64,000 nucleotides of DNA, from NCBI GenBank assembly GCA_038501785.1, contig JBAMJR010000073.1, forward strand, positions 62,001 through 126,000, read 5' to 3'. Below the pieces are notes generated by a model that ran no database searches, had not been told where the DNA came from, and worked only from the letters and a program-made list of their open reading frames with translations. The translations under genes were made by a program, and so were the position numbers. The stretch is from Myoxocephalus aenaeus. Its lineage: Eukaryota > Chordata > Actinopteri > Perciformes > Cottidae. This document shows, one piece after another, positions 24,800-37,212 of this stretch (the stretch's first letter is position 1; each line of letters starts with the position of its first letter).

Positions 24800-27700
24800 T
24801 TAAGAGCTAATGCTGGTAGTGTTGGAGGAGAAGCTATAGCTGACAGAGGAGGAATAATCCACACTGCCTCTACGAGATCCACTCCTGGAGCCGACAAGGG
24901 AACCAGCCCTGGACCCGGAGCGAGATCCCGGGTTAGAGATGTTGTACGGGCTGCTGATTCCCTTGGAGGACATTGAGGAGGCCTGCAGCATCTTCATACC
25001 ATTGCTTTCTTCCACCATGCAGCTGTCCATGGCCTGCTTATACGAGATCTTCAGTTTGGTCTTGGGACAGGTCAAGTACTTCTGGTGGTTCCGTGTATCC
25101 TGAAGCTTCTGGGCCCCTTGACCATCCAGCCAACCTCTGCGGATAGATTCTTCGATGGTGATGCGACGGCCACTGCCAGGCTCTATCAGGCCTCCAGTCA
25201 GGTACTGAAACTCCATAAATCTCTGACCAGCTTCATAGGGCAACCATGTCTCCTTCACTGCCTCTGCTACGGACATCTTTCTCTTCGTCTTCACATCCTC
25301 AAAACCAACAAAGGCTTTCTGGGCAGGTTTCAGCTTCGCGCCCATGCTCTCATCGATGATACTCTGATGGACAGCATCCTGCACCGACAGCCTCTCACCG
25401 GTGGCAGGGTTGATAATACCACCTGTGCATGTTTGGGCCTCCAGGAGCCTCTGTGCTGTAATAGTGTCAACGATGCCTCTTCGGAGCCCTTCAGACAGAG
25501 TGATTTTCTCCAAGGTCTCTGTGTCAAATATGGCCGCCACAGGGCTGTGGTCATCAAACAGCTCAGGGGGGGAAACCGTAATCGAAATACTGTTGAAGCG
25601 TTTACGAACGGTAGGGGAAGAAGGTGCGATTTGGGTGGGGCTGCTGCAGGTGAATATGTCATCAGCATTGCTGGCCGCAATGCTCATCTCCGTGCTGCTG
25701 GTTTTGCTGGTAATTTGGTCAGCCAACTGGGTCAATGTTAGTGTTCCGGCACGATACTGATCCAAAGACGTCTGGTCAATGACGCCGCGCTTCAGGCAGT
25801 CCTGGATGTCGTACTGGGTTCCTGATTTCCTGTCCACGATTACCAAACGCGTCGAACCATCAGACCCCTTGATAGTTATTTCCTCCCACTCGCACTCCTG
25901 CTCCGATAACTCCAGGAACGTGTCATAGTCAATTAGCTCCCGGTGATAGGCCTCCCTCACTGACATCTCCAGCCCAGTGTCTGGGTCAACGATCACGACG
26001 CGCCTCTTGCGAAGGACATTGCTGCGGCTCTCCTGTGACTGCTTGGGCTTGTTCTTGTCTTTGATCGGCAGGAGTATTAGGTCTGTCTTGCGATCTCTCA
26101 TGCACCTGTCCTTAAGTTGAAGATATGTCAGGTTATCTTTGGTATTGGGGTCGAAGAACCCTTTTGTGTCATCTCCATCATATGTTAGGATCTCATTCAT
26201 CTCCTCATCAAAATATCCCCTTTTATAGGCAACAGCAACATCAATTCGGTGGCTCTCTTGGGGGTCAATGATCCCACCGCTGGCAATTTGGGCCTCCAGA
26301 AGACGGATTCCATGACCTTTCTCAATAAGATCTTTCTCAATAGCCTGGAAGAGGGAGATGTTCTTTCCTGTGGACGGGTCTTTGTATCCAGTTACGGCCT
26401 TCTCTGCAGACAACAGCTTATTCTTAAACTCGTTTCCTATCAGGCCTCTCTTTGCGGCCTCGTCTACTGTCAAGAACATATTGTTGACTGGGTCAACAAT
26501 GAAGCCAGACGCTGCTTGGGCCTCAAGAAGCTCCAGGGTGGTTCCTCTCATGAGCAGGCCTTCCTTCATTGCTTGATAGAAGGGCAGTATTCGGTCTTTG
26601 GCTTCATCATAGATCCCCGCAATGCAGGTAGAGCCATAGAGATAGGACTTTAGCCTGTCTTCAATTTCTCTGCTGGTGAGCTTGCCCTCGTTGATCTTCG
26701 CCAAATCAAATTCAGTCAGCAGTTCAGATTTGACGAGCTCCTCGACAGTAACTTCACCACGGAGACCCTTCACTGTCATGGGCTTTTCCGGACCACGGAG
26801 CAGAAGCAGGCCAGAAACAGGTTCCACTGTGCACTTTTTCCTGAGGTCATTATAGGATATCTTCTCTCCGGTCCCTGGCTCCAGGTAGCAGGTGGGTTTT
26901 TTGCCCAAAGCCCTATAAAGATCCTCATCAATAAGATTGCGATCCAAGGCCAGGTCTCTTGGAAGGAACACACTCAGAACAGGGTCCAATATGCCTCCCA
27001 CTGACTCCTGAGCCTGGAGCAAGCGGATGGCTGTGTCTTTGTTCACGCGGCCCTGTTTGCAAGCCTGACCCACAGATAGCACTTTGCCAGTGAATGGATC
27101 TTTGAAGCCTGTGCTCGCCGCCTCAGCTGTCACCAGGGTGTCTCTGTCTTCGGTGTCTACGATCCCTCTTGAGCAGGCAGTATCCACAGGCATCTTTTCA
27201 TTAAATGCGGGGTCAATTATGTAGCCTGTTGCAGCTTGAGCTTCCAGGAGCATGAGGGCGCTCTCTGGGCTGAGGAGATTCTTGTTTTTTGCTTCAGTGA
27301 ATGGTATTTTCCCTTGAGAGCCTGTTGTCATGCCAGCGATGATGCCGGTGCCCTTTAGACTAAGCTGGATGTCCACAGCTACCTCATCCACGCTCTTTTT
27401 TCCCTTTAGGAGCTGGTCTAGTGTGGATTTACTGATTATGCCACAGTCGCAAAGCTGGTGGGCTGTGACTTTGCGACGCACCCCGTCAAATGTCAGCTTG
27501 GATGGATCGATTGTTGGGACCTTCACATCTGTCTGTGTCTGCTGGGTCAGAGTGTTGGGTCTCTGCTGCAGCCTCAGTATCTCTCTCTCCAGGGCAGCTC
27601 TTTTTAAAGCCAGGTCTGAAGCCTCCTTTTCAGAGATCAACAAACGGCTCTTGTACCTCTCCTCAACACTCTTCAGTTCCCTCATGAGCCTCTCGATCTC

Positions 27701-28012
27701 GTTCTTCAGGGAGAGCCTGTCTCGATCGGCCATGTCTCTGTCCGATTCAAACTTCTTGATGTGGCTGTCCCTCAGCTCATACTGGCTCTTCATGTAGTTG
27801 AAATCCTTGAGGACGACATTCTTTTCATCCTGCAGCCGCTGTTTGTTGCGGATCTCGGTATCTAGAGTCAGTTTGATGCGAGTGAGCTCCTCCTCTATGC
27901 GCAGCTGACGAGACTTGTCCTGCTCCAGCAGCTTCAGCTTGGACAACAAACTGTCCCTCTCCAGCATCAAATCGCTGTATTGGCTTTGGGAATCATGCAT
28001 CCTCATGGATGT
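24800..28012 (-). CDS. dsp: dsp exon 24: end of rod, plakin-repeat domains A-C, GSR tail
   Basis: The terminal exon encodes 1070 residues. About 150 residues finish the coiled coil, then tandem plakin repeats form the three intermediate-filament-binding domains. Typical repeat cores are LLEAQAATGYIIDPAFNEKM, LLEAQAASGFIVDPVNNMFL, LLEAQIASGGIIDPQESHRI and LLEAQTCTGGIINPATGERL. The inter-domain linker has QECEWEEITIKGSDGSTRLV. The C-terminus holds Gly-Ser-Arg repeats ending GSRRGSVDYSSSVSYSFSS. The equivalent mammalian serine in GSRRGS is a known phosphorylation site that tunes keratin binding. The stop codon is at 24800-24802. Confidence 0.97.
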   Translation of the reverse strand, partial: TSMRMHDSQSQYSDLMLERDSLLSKLKLLEQDKSRQLRIEEELTRIKLTLDTEIRNKQRLQDEKNVVLKDFNYMKSQYELRDSHIKKFESDRDMADRDRLSLKNEIERLMRELKSVEERYKSRLLISEKEASDLALKRAALEREILRLQQRPNTLTQQTQTDVKVPTIDPSKLTFDGVRRKVTAHQLCDCGIISKSTLDQLLKGKKSVDEVAVDIQLSLKGTGIIAGMTTGSQGKIPFTEAKNKNLLSPESALMLLEAQAATGYIIDPAFNEKMPVDTACSRGIVDTEDRDTLVTAEAASTGFKDPFTGKVLSVGQACKQGRVNKDTAIRLLQAQESVGGILDPVLSVFLPRDLALDRNLIDEDLYRALGKKPTCYLEPGTGEKISYNDLRKKCTVEPVSGLLLLRGPEKPMTVKGLRGEVTVEELVKSELLTEFDLAKINEGKLTSREIEDRLKSYLYGSTCIAGIYDEAKDRILPFYQAMKEGLLMRGTTLELLEAQAASGFIVDPVNNMFLTVDEAAKRGLIGNEFKNKLLSAEKAVTGYKDPSTGKNISLFQAIEKDLIEKGHGIRLLEAQIASGGIIDPQESHRIDVAVAYKRGYFDEEMNEILTYDGDDTKGFFDPNTKDNLTYLQLKDRCMRDRKTDLILLPIKDKNKPKQSQESRSNVLRKRRVVIVDPDTGLEMSVREAYHRELIDYDTFLELSEQECEWEEITIKGSDGSTRLVIVDRKSGTQYDIQDCLKRGVIDQTSLDQYRAGTLTLTQLADQITSKTSSTEMSIAASNADDIFTCSSPTQIAPSSPTVRKRFNSISITVSPPELFDDHSPVAAIFDTETLEKITLSEGLRRGIVDTITAQRLLEAQTCTGGIINPATGERLSVQDAVHQSIIDESMGAKLKPAQKAFVGFEDVKTKRKMSVAEAVKETWLPYEAGQRFMEFQYLTGGLIEPGSGRRITIEESIRRGWLDGQGAQKLQDTRNHQKYLTCPKTKLKISYKQAMDSCMVEESNGMKMLQASSMSSKGISSPYNISNPGSRSGSRAGSLVGSRSGSRRGSVDYSSSVSYSFSSNTTSISS

Positions 28013-31000
28013 CTGGGGAGAAACAAGAAAACACATTATTATGCATGTCAAGAAATGCCAATAAGCAAAGCAAAAAGCAGATAATGCCCCTACTTCTCAT
28101 GCATTAATTACACATTATATTAATTATATCAATAAGTATGCATACATTAAATGATTGTTTTTAACGACTTAGTTAAGTTCATGCCCACACTGTGCAATGT
28201 TTGGAAGATTAAGCATTTGTTTAGTAAGTGCATTTCATGCAAAACGCCTAAATAAAGCAACATGCCACTGATGAAACTGGGCCACTTTAAAAACATGTTC
28301 AGTCTTAATGAACCTATAGCCGTTGCATGCAAAAGCAGAAAACAAATGGGTGGAATTATGTGGAGATGATCCTTCGGTGCAATCAAAAATACCTCGGTCG
28401 ATTGCTTTTGGAATTTGTTTATTTCCAGCTTAAGCTTTTCTCTCTCCCTGGTCAGGTCACTGAGGAGTGCCTGGAGCTCCGTGGTCTTCTTGGTGCTACT
28501 CTGAAGCTGGACATGCAAGGCTGAGATCTGGGTGGCACTCTCTCCATCAATATCGTCTTTGCTAAGCTTCAGCTCGTCCCTCTCCTGCCTAACTGCCCTC
28601 AGCTCCTCCTCCAGCCTCAGTCTCTCCTTCGTCAGGTTCTGCGTCAGAGTCTTGAGCTTTTCGATCTCAGCGGTGTATTCGTTCAGCTGCCGGCTCTTCT
28701 CCTCAATGGTCTTGTACAGGCTCTCGTTGCGCTGGTTGAGCTCACGAATCCGAGCCTGTTCCTGCTGGAGCTTTTGTTTGAGTGCCTTCAGCTCAGCTGA
28801 GACAGCTGCCAGCTCCTGCTTGGTGACTTTATGTTCCATCAGACTCTTGTCCAGAGCCTCCTGGAGGCCGCTGATGTCCTGCTCATACTTCCTTCCATAG
28901 TTGGTCGTCTCCAGCTGGATAGATTTCAGTGAGCTAATTGTGGTGGTGTGCTCTCTGCAAGTATGTGTGAGCCTCTCTAACTCTGCCTCCACTCTCTTCC
29001 GTCGCGTGAACTCTTCCTGGGTTGCCTTCTTTTGCCGCTCCAGCTCAGCCTCCGTTCCGTCCAGGGAGCCCTGAAGTTCCCGGATGCGGCTCTGCAGCCT
29101 GACAGAACTCTGCTCAACCTTGGTTTTCTCGCTGGTCTGCTTCTCCAGCTCCACTCGGGTGGTGCGGATCTCATGCTCAGACACTTTAAGCACGTTAATG
29201 GTCTCCAGATACGAGGCGTTCTTTGTCTTCAGTTCTGCCTCAACCTGTTTCAGGTGGTTGATCTCCAGTTCCAGAGATCTCCTCTTCTTCCCCTCCTCCT
29301 CCAGGTTGAATGTTAGCATGCTGATCTCCCTGGACTTTTCCTGAGTGTGTTTGATGGCCTCCTTTAGTTTGAGCTCAGCGTCTCCTCCATGCTGCATGTG
29401 TGTTCTCAGCTGAACCTCTAACTCACTGCGCACCCTTGTTTCTTTTATCACCAGTGCCCTCTGCTGGCTGGCCTCCTGCTCTGCTCTGCTCTTCTGCTCC
29501 TCTGTGTGAGCAATGGACTGCCTCAGTCTCCTCAGCTCCTCCTCGAGATCTCTCTTCTCAGAGGTGAGTCTATCAACTTGCAGTCTCATCTCTGCCACGT
29601 TTTCTTCTTTCTGTTGCGAGGCTTTCAGGATCGTGGTCTTGGTGACGTGGATCTCCGTCTCGTATGTCTGCTTAAGTGTATTAACTTCCTGGGAGCACTG
29701 TGTTCTTACCTTTGAGATATCTGATTCAGCGTTTCTTCGACGTGCCTCTTCCTCATCTAGCAGTTGCTTCATCCTCTCCAGTTCACGTTCCTTGTCCTTC
29801 ACAGACTTCTCCAAGTCAATCTTGGTCCAGTTGAGTTCTTCCAGTTCTTTCTGTCTGCTGCGAACAGCCGTCTCATACTCTTCTTGCTGGGTGGTGTAGC
29901 GCTCCTCTGCCAGCCTTTTCTTCCTCTTTTCTTCATCCAGCTGGTACTTGATTCGGGTCAGCTGTTCATTGAGATCTTGAAGCTGGCCGTGTTTGCTGTC
30001 CAGGCTGTCCTTGGAAGCGGTATATTGTATTGCCGTGGTTCTCTTTATTTCCTCCATTGTAATGAGCTGGTTTTGTGATTCACTGAGCTCCAGCTTGTAG
30101 CGGGCCAAAGCATCTTCCAGAGACTTGTTTTTCTGGTTGCGATCCTGGACGTTGTCCTTCAGACGCTTCAGTTCCTCCTCCAACATCTCGATCTTGGTGT
30201 TCCTGATCTGAAGAGAGCGTTGACAAAAGCAGAAAGAGCCTCAGTCACCTACTTTCATATTATTGAACAAACCTATACGTCATTTTTTTAATTATCATAC
30301 TACTCATGAGAGTAGACAAATACCTTCAGCTCTTCCATGTTCTTCAGCAGCTCCCCGAGGAACCTGTAGTAGTCACTAGAGCGGGTGAGAAGCTCTATGT
30401 AGTGAGACTGGTGGTCAGCCGCCTGAAAGGTAGATTTAGTGGATGAATATTGATTTCAAATGTTCTTGTGTTGATCACATGCCAGTGAGAACTTTAAATG
30501 ATGCATTTAAGGGATTGACCTTTAAATTGTAATCATAATACAAATAGAAGTAATTTATATTTATGATAAGATAATCCTTCATTAGTCCTACAGCACAGAT
30601 AAATAAAGAGATTTACGTGAATGTAATAACTAACGTGGACCAATAATTAAGAGCAAATCGGTTCAGTGTGACTTAATATAGATCCACTCCTCATACCTCT
30701 TGTCTGACCAAAGAAGCGGGCGACTGCAGCATCGTTCTCTTGATCGGAATATTAAGCAGAGTTTCCAGGCCGGCACTGTAGGAAGCCAGCTGCAGCTCGT
30801 AGTCCTGGAACGCCACAACACAACATGGACTCCGTTATTTGGCAACACACACACGCTTGGGCTCATCAAAATGTTTCAAAATGACAGAAAAGGGTGCACA
30901 TGAGTCAACAAACCTACCTTTATGGAGGCAGCGACGGTGTTGGCGTTTTTCTGCACAACCTCTACTTTTTCCTGCTTGCCTTTAATTTCAGTGTGAAGCG

Positions 31001-34000
31001 CCTGTGCAGTGAGCAAAAAGGTGGACATGAAATTCACTGATTTGATCAGGAACAGGACACTCTTTGCTTCTTCTGAGACATCCATTATTTTATGATACAA
31101 AGGAAAACAAAGGACGTGTTTGCACACTTTTCAGTTATGCTGCTGTGTAGAGTATGACATCCACACATCTACACCGATGCTCACAGTGTCTCAATTTGAG
31201 TGGATATTTCCAATTCAAACTCAGATGTTGTTATTGATTACAATCTGTTGACTTAAACAAGGAGAGACGTGCCTTCTGCTGGTTGAGGTGGTCCATTAGA
31301 GTCTGGACGTCGTTGAGTTTGACCGTCTGGAGCGCGTCCTGGCGCTTCCTGGCATTGTCTATCCACTGTTGCAGGAGAGTGCTGCTCTGCTGATAATGAT
31401 CCAGCTGTTTCTCCTGCTTCTCCAAGTCCCACACTCTGAGGAGGAAAGAGTGGGAGGAAGAGGAAGGGGTGAACGGATATTTTTAAAATGTTGTTACCAG
31501 CAATGTCGAACGGAGGACGCGGAGAACTATTCACAGGTGTTGGGAGGAATGTGTGCACACGATCAGATTATCCCACCTGCTGTCAATCTGGGTTTGGATG
31601 CGGCGCCAGCGGTCAGACATCTGACCCACCAGGTCCGAGTACTTGGACAAGTCCACGTCACACTTGTGGAAGGACTCTGAGATTTGACCATTCCAGTGCA
31701 CCGCTTTAGCCAGGTCAGACTCCATAGCTGTGAGCAGGTCTTTTTTTTGCTCCAGATCACCCTTCATTTGCTTTAATGGACAATCACAAAATAGATTCAA
31801 TTTCATAATTTCAACTATAACCATACATCCTATTTAAGTCTTATTTACGTCTAGAGCTGGGCGCTATGACAATATGTACATGATATGAATGGCTATGTTT
31901 TTTTCAGTAGTGAAAGAAGTATTCAGATCCTTACTCCAATATCAAAATACTCCATTAGAAGTTTAAATCCTGCAGGAGCAGTGTGCAGGATTTGGCGACA
32001 TCTAGTGGCGAGGTTGCACATTGTAACCGACTGAAACGTCTCCCTTGTGCCAGGCATGTAGAAGGACTTTGGTGGACAACGTGAACGGCCCGATCTAGAG
32101 CCAGTGTTTAGTTTGTCTGTTTTGAGCTACTGTGCAAACATGACGTTGCAACATGCTGACTTTGTAAAAAGGACACGCTTCTTATGTAAATAAAAACAGG
32201 TCATTCTAAAAGGTAACGAAAGCATAAAACGATTCCTATTTTTAGGTGATTATACACTAAAGAAAACATACTTATTCATACATTATTCCACTGTTGCCAA
32301 TAGATTCCCCTGAATGCTACACACTGTTCCTTTAAGTAAAAGTAGCATCAGCAAAATGTCCAGGAAGTATCAAAAGTCCTCACAATGCAGAAAGATGGCC
32401 TTTGTACAAGTATAAAAGTAGAAGTGGGTACAAGTATAAAATAACATTAAATGGAAATACTCAAGTACCACATTCTCGCTTGTCTTTTATAGGACAAAAG
32501 AGGATTCAGTAAGTGCTACTAATTAATGTAATTTGTCCTGAAGTCTTGGAAACTGGAAAGCAAGAGACTGCAGTTCAAACTAAATATAAAAAGTGTGTCA
32601 AACCTTTAGCGTGCTCCGATAGTTTTCCACGTCTCGCAGGTCCAGAGAGGTGGTCTCCTTCTCTGTCAGCCGGGCCTCGTGGACTTTAATGATATCTTCC
32701 GCCTGGAGAAGGCTCTGGAGCATGGCCTGAAGCGCTGACAGCCTGTGAAGGACACAAAGCCATTACAGTAAACGCACGCCGTTGTCTTTTCTAAATAATG
32801 GTGGGATGGAATTAAAAAGGTGATGCGATCGGACCACAATAATGTACCTTTGATGGTAGGCCGGGTAGAGACCCTGCAGGCCTCCGAGTTTCCGGTTGAT
32901 GATTTCCAGCTCAGAGCGGAGGAACTTGGCTTGCTCGGAGTCGGCAGGAATCCCCTCCAGCTGCTTCATGATCTTTTCTCTTAGCCGCAGGTACTCGTCG
33001 TGAATGGAGTCCAGGTCTTGGTGCACAATCTGGATACCAATATGTAATAACAGGTTACATTTAGCATTAACACTTGTTTATCACCGCGCTTAAAATAAAA
33101 AGAAACCGCACGGTTTGTTTCTGGAACTAACTTGGAATTATTGTGCTGAGCTGTACACTTAGATGGTTTTCTATATTTAAATCTTATGTATTCTTTATTT
33201 AATCTTTAAAAAGGTAGCCAAGAAGAACCCCACTTTTAATTAGATAGAACAATAAATAAATAAAAAGTCACACACACCTGCAGATTCTGGATGTGCACGG
33301 AGCACTCGTGCACACTGTTGTCCCCCAGAGGAATGTGGAGATGGCTGTTGAGACCGGACTCCGCCACCTCCAGCCTGCGCCGAAGCTCTTGCAGACTACT
33401 GAGCAGGGTGAGGCTGAGGGTGGAGCTGGGGGCTGGGGGAGGCGGGGCAGTGTTCTTGATGACAACGGTCTTGGAGATCTTGGTAGGGGCGGGGGTCGGC
33501 TTTGGGGGTTCAGGCTTCACCGCTTCAGGCTTCACCGCTTCATCCTCTTTTGATGGTTGGTGGAGAACATTAGAAGAACATTAATGTATCGTGGGAGATA
33601 ACAAAAACATAGTTTTGCAAATGCTGTCAATTTGGGGATTAGTTAAAAACATCGGACACTCACTGTGACCAGGCAGCTGGATAATCAGGGTGTCGTAGTG
33701 GTTCTGGGCGGAATCAAAGTGGCCCTGAAACGATTTCCTCTCCTCTTCCCCGAACATTTCAGAACCTTGGCTGGTACGCAGGAACTCTTGGTAGTGAGTC
33801 TCCAGTCTTTTGATGATATTGCGGTACTCCTCGGGACGCATCTTAGACAGCTGAGAGACGACGAAGAGGAGTCAGGTCAAGCAAGAGTCAGCAAACCGCC
33901 GCACACAGTGTTTCAGACAAGAACCGGAAACGAAATCCAATTCGGCTTTGCTCGGATTTGAAAGTGATGAGTTATTGTAACGGCAAAACTCCGAATTGGC

Positions 34001-34732
34001 TGCGTTCATTGCAGTGTTTGTGGCATCTTACCATGCTGACGGTGAGGGAGCTGATGTAGTTCATGTCTTTGAGGCAGTATTGCCACGAGATGAGGCTCTT
34101 GATGTTGATGTAGAGCTGATTCCAGATGCTCATGATGGCTTCATAGTACTGCTCGATCCTACAGGCAGCACACAGCCATTAATATGCAGACACGACACGA
34201 TAAACGTTGTTTGATATTTATCAAAATAGTTCCCACGTTTTCATTTTAACACAACGATTAAGTGCTCCTTTTTGGTCTAAGCTTACTTTCTGACCTCTTA
34301 AAAAGGCTTTTGAAACACTTACGCAATAAAGGCTGGAATCTATTGGACAATGTCAACCAAATAAATACAACTTTCCCAAAAAGGAAGGCTGTTTTTCTAT
34401 CTCGCTCCGGGGAAATGTGACATATCCAATATATTCATTACATGGTAAATCCCCTTGAGCGGACACATTTCGAACCGCCCTGACTAAACGGATTTCTGCA
34501 GGCTGAATGGTTCTTACTTGTTGGCGAGGCCGATGCTGAGCGGGTTCGGTGGGGGGATCGTCAGACACACGGAGGGAATTAACATGTCCAGACCTCCGGG
34601 TCCCGTCACCAGCCACTTGCTGCGCTGCGAGTTATCCTTCAGGATGCCTTTGTTCCCTTTTAAAATCCCTATCTGGAGCACAGAGCAAGGGAAACACTGA
34701 GTTACACCTGGAACATTGCACTTCATGCGTAT

Positions 34733-34811
<79 letters not shown>

Positions 34812-37169
34812 TGAGAGCGTACACCCCACCTGGTCTTGTTTAAAGTCACATATGGCCTGGACCATGACGGGGCTGCTGCTCTTCTCCTCGGGGTTGCGAG
34901 GTTTCAGCCTGACGATGGTCTTGGACTTGTTGACCATACTTTGGACCTGCCTCTTATTCTCCATCACGCGCTCCTTCTCTCTCTGTGAACGTGCAGATAT
35001 CAGATCTGTGTTTTTAACTCAGTGCGCTGCAACTATACAACACGAATGCAGACAGTCAGGAACGTTCCACTTAAGTTTCTTGAATTAAACATAAAACATA
35101 AACTGGCTGAACCAGTTCACCAGACTTTTAAAATGATTTAAAGCATAATGATACCTCCAGGTTCCTCAGGAGATCAGTGAGGTTATCCAGCGGGGTGTTC
35201 TTGTCACACGAGAACTTGTTCCGGATGGACTCGTGCTCTTTCTGCAGCTTGGCGTAGGTCTCGTTGGCCTCCTTGAAGAACTGAAAGTGTGCGGCAAAAA
35301 GGCTTCGGTCAGCGCTCGCCTGACAACAACACGCGGGGCACTCACTGCTTTTCACTGCACGGCCGAGCGCTTACTTGGCCGTAGGCCGCGTTGTCCTTCA
35401 GGTGGGTGTCGATGCACTTGGTGATCTGGAGGAGCCAGCTCCACTGGGTCTGTAAGGTGTCCATGTAGGCCTGTGGGAGCACACAGAGTCGTCAGCGCAT
35501 AAATAACGAATGAATAGCCGCCGGTTTAAGGGAGCAAAAAAAAAAAAAGAAGAACATAAAACACCTTACTTCAATCTTATCAGCGGCGGGGTGGTTGTTG
35601 TTCAAGAGTCCGTCTGATTTCACCTTCAGCTTGTTTAGGTCCTTCTCTTTCTCCTCCAGGTCCCTCATCATGCCCTGCCAGGAGAACGGGACGCAAGGGA
35701 CCCAAAAGGCTCAACTTTTGTCTCTTTTGAGCGCCAACACAATTATGACTTCAATTTGATCGGCACAGGAAATAAAACCAAATCAGATATTGAAAGTACG
35801 GTCACGTGAACCAAGAGAGGAACATGCACCCAGAGGAGAAAAAGAGGAGGTCCTTACCGAGTAGCTCTCCTGCTTCCTGGGGATGTACTGGTCGATGTTC
35901 TTGTCTCCCCAGTCAAACATGAGCTCCTCCTCCTCTTTCTCGTTCACCCACATGATGGCCCGGGAGATCTCATTGATGATGCCCTGGAGCTCACGCAGCT
36001 GTTGCACGCGGCTGTCGGACATTTTCTGAGACGCACAAAGGGAAATGATGTGTGAATATGATACAAAGTGGCAATAGAGCTGCTGATATTCGGTATAAGG
36101 GTTCGGTTCTACCTGCAGGCTTTCCCATTCTTGTTCCAGGATGGTCAGGTTGTACTTGTCGCCCCTCATGTTCTAAAAAAAAAAGAGGGAGATTTTGTTT
36201 TTAAATAAGATTACGACGCTGTTGTGCACATCGTGAATAAATGGCCATCCTGCTTTACAAACAAGATGTATAAAGAAACTAGACCAAAGTTGAAAGAAGA
36301 AAAAAGCCCCAAAGAAGAGCTTCAAAACAGGATGACCACTCACCAGTTCATCTCTGGCACGGTCTACTTCCTGGCTCCTCTGGACAGAGCTGTGGTTTTT
36401 GTTGTGGCTTTGGATTTGCTTTTCGATCGTTTCAGAGTCATCTCCCCATGGAGCCGTCTCAATCATGCGCTACAAGATTCAAAATCCGCAGTTTATTACC
36501 CTTTTCAAATGTAATAACCGCTAAACACAATTACAATATCAAAATCAATGGCTAATTTACTGCATAGCGTTTCATTAAATAACATATCATGTGTATATAT
36601 ACAGATTTTAAATAATAAGGCTGGCATTATCCCTTGTTGTTTTATTGTCCCGAACCTGTCTGTGGCGCTCTACTTCGAAATAGGTCACACATACATTGTT
36701 TCCTCTTTTTTTTTTTTTAGCTGAGTCGTTTCCTTAAACACCTGGTCACTGTTTTTTTAAGCAAATGCAACTCAAACAGGAGTAAACAGTGCATTTGCTG
36801 GGGGTCTATTTTCAGCTGGGGAATAATAAGACATCTGGCACCGTAGTGAATCTTACAACAGCAGGACGGGGTATGTGGATTTAGTTTTTGGACAACAGTG
36901 AAGCTGCGGGGCACAGAGGACTAAGCTTGATTTAAAAAAAAAAAAGCTAAAAGGAATACACAGAGAGCCCTCCTTGTTCTCTGAGGCAACATCATTCTGA
37001 ATCTCAACGGACACCCTCTTTGTCCTCTAGGTGTCAGCGTATAACCATTAAGTCCCGTCGTTAAGCAGGAAACTATCTCAACTATTCCCCCCTCTTGTTC
37101 GCAGCCCTGAGCTTTGATAAGAGCTCTGCCAGTAAACCTCAGCCAGTCACTGCTCTCCACTTGCATTTT

Positions 37170-37212
<43 letters not shown>

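Noticed and set aside
25085..25741. 218-residue plus-strand open frame within the dsp terminal exon
   Set aside because: It is antisense to the desmoplakin plakin-repeat coding sequence and resembles no protein family.
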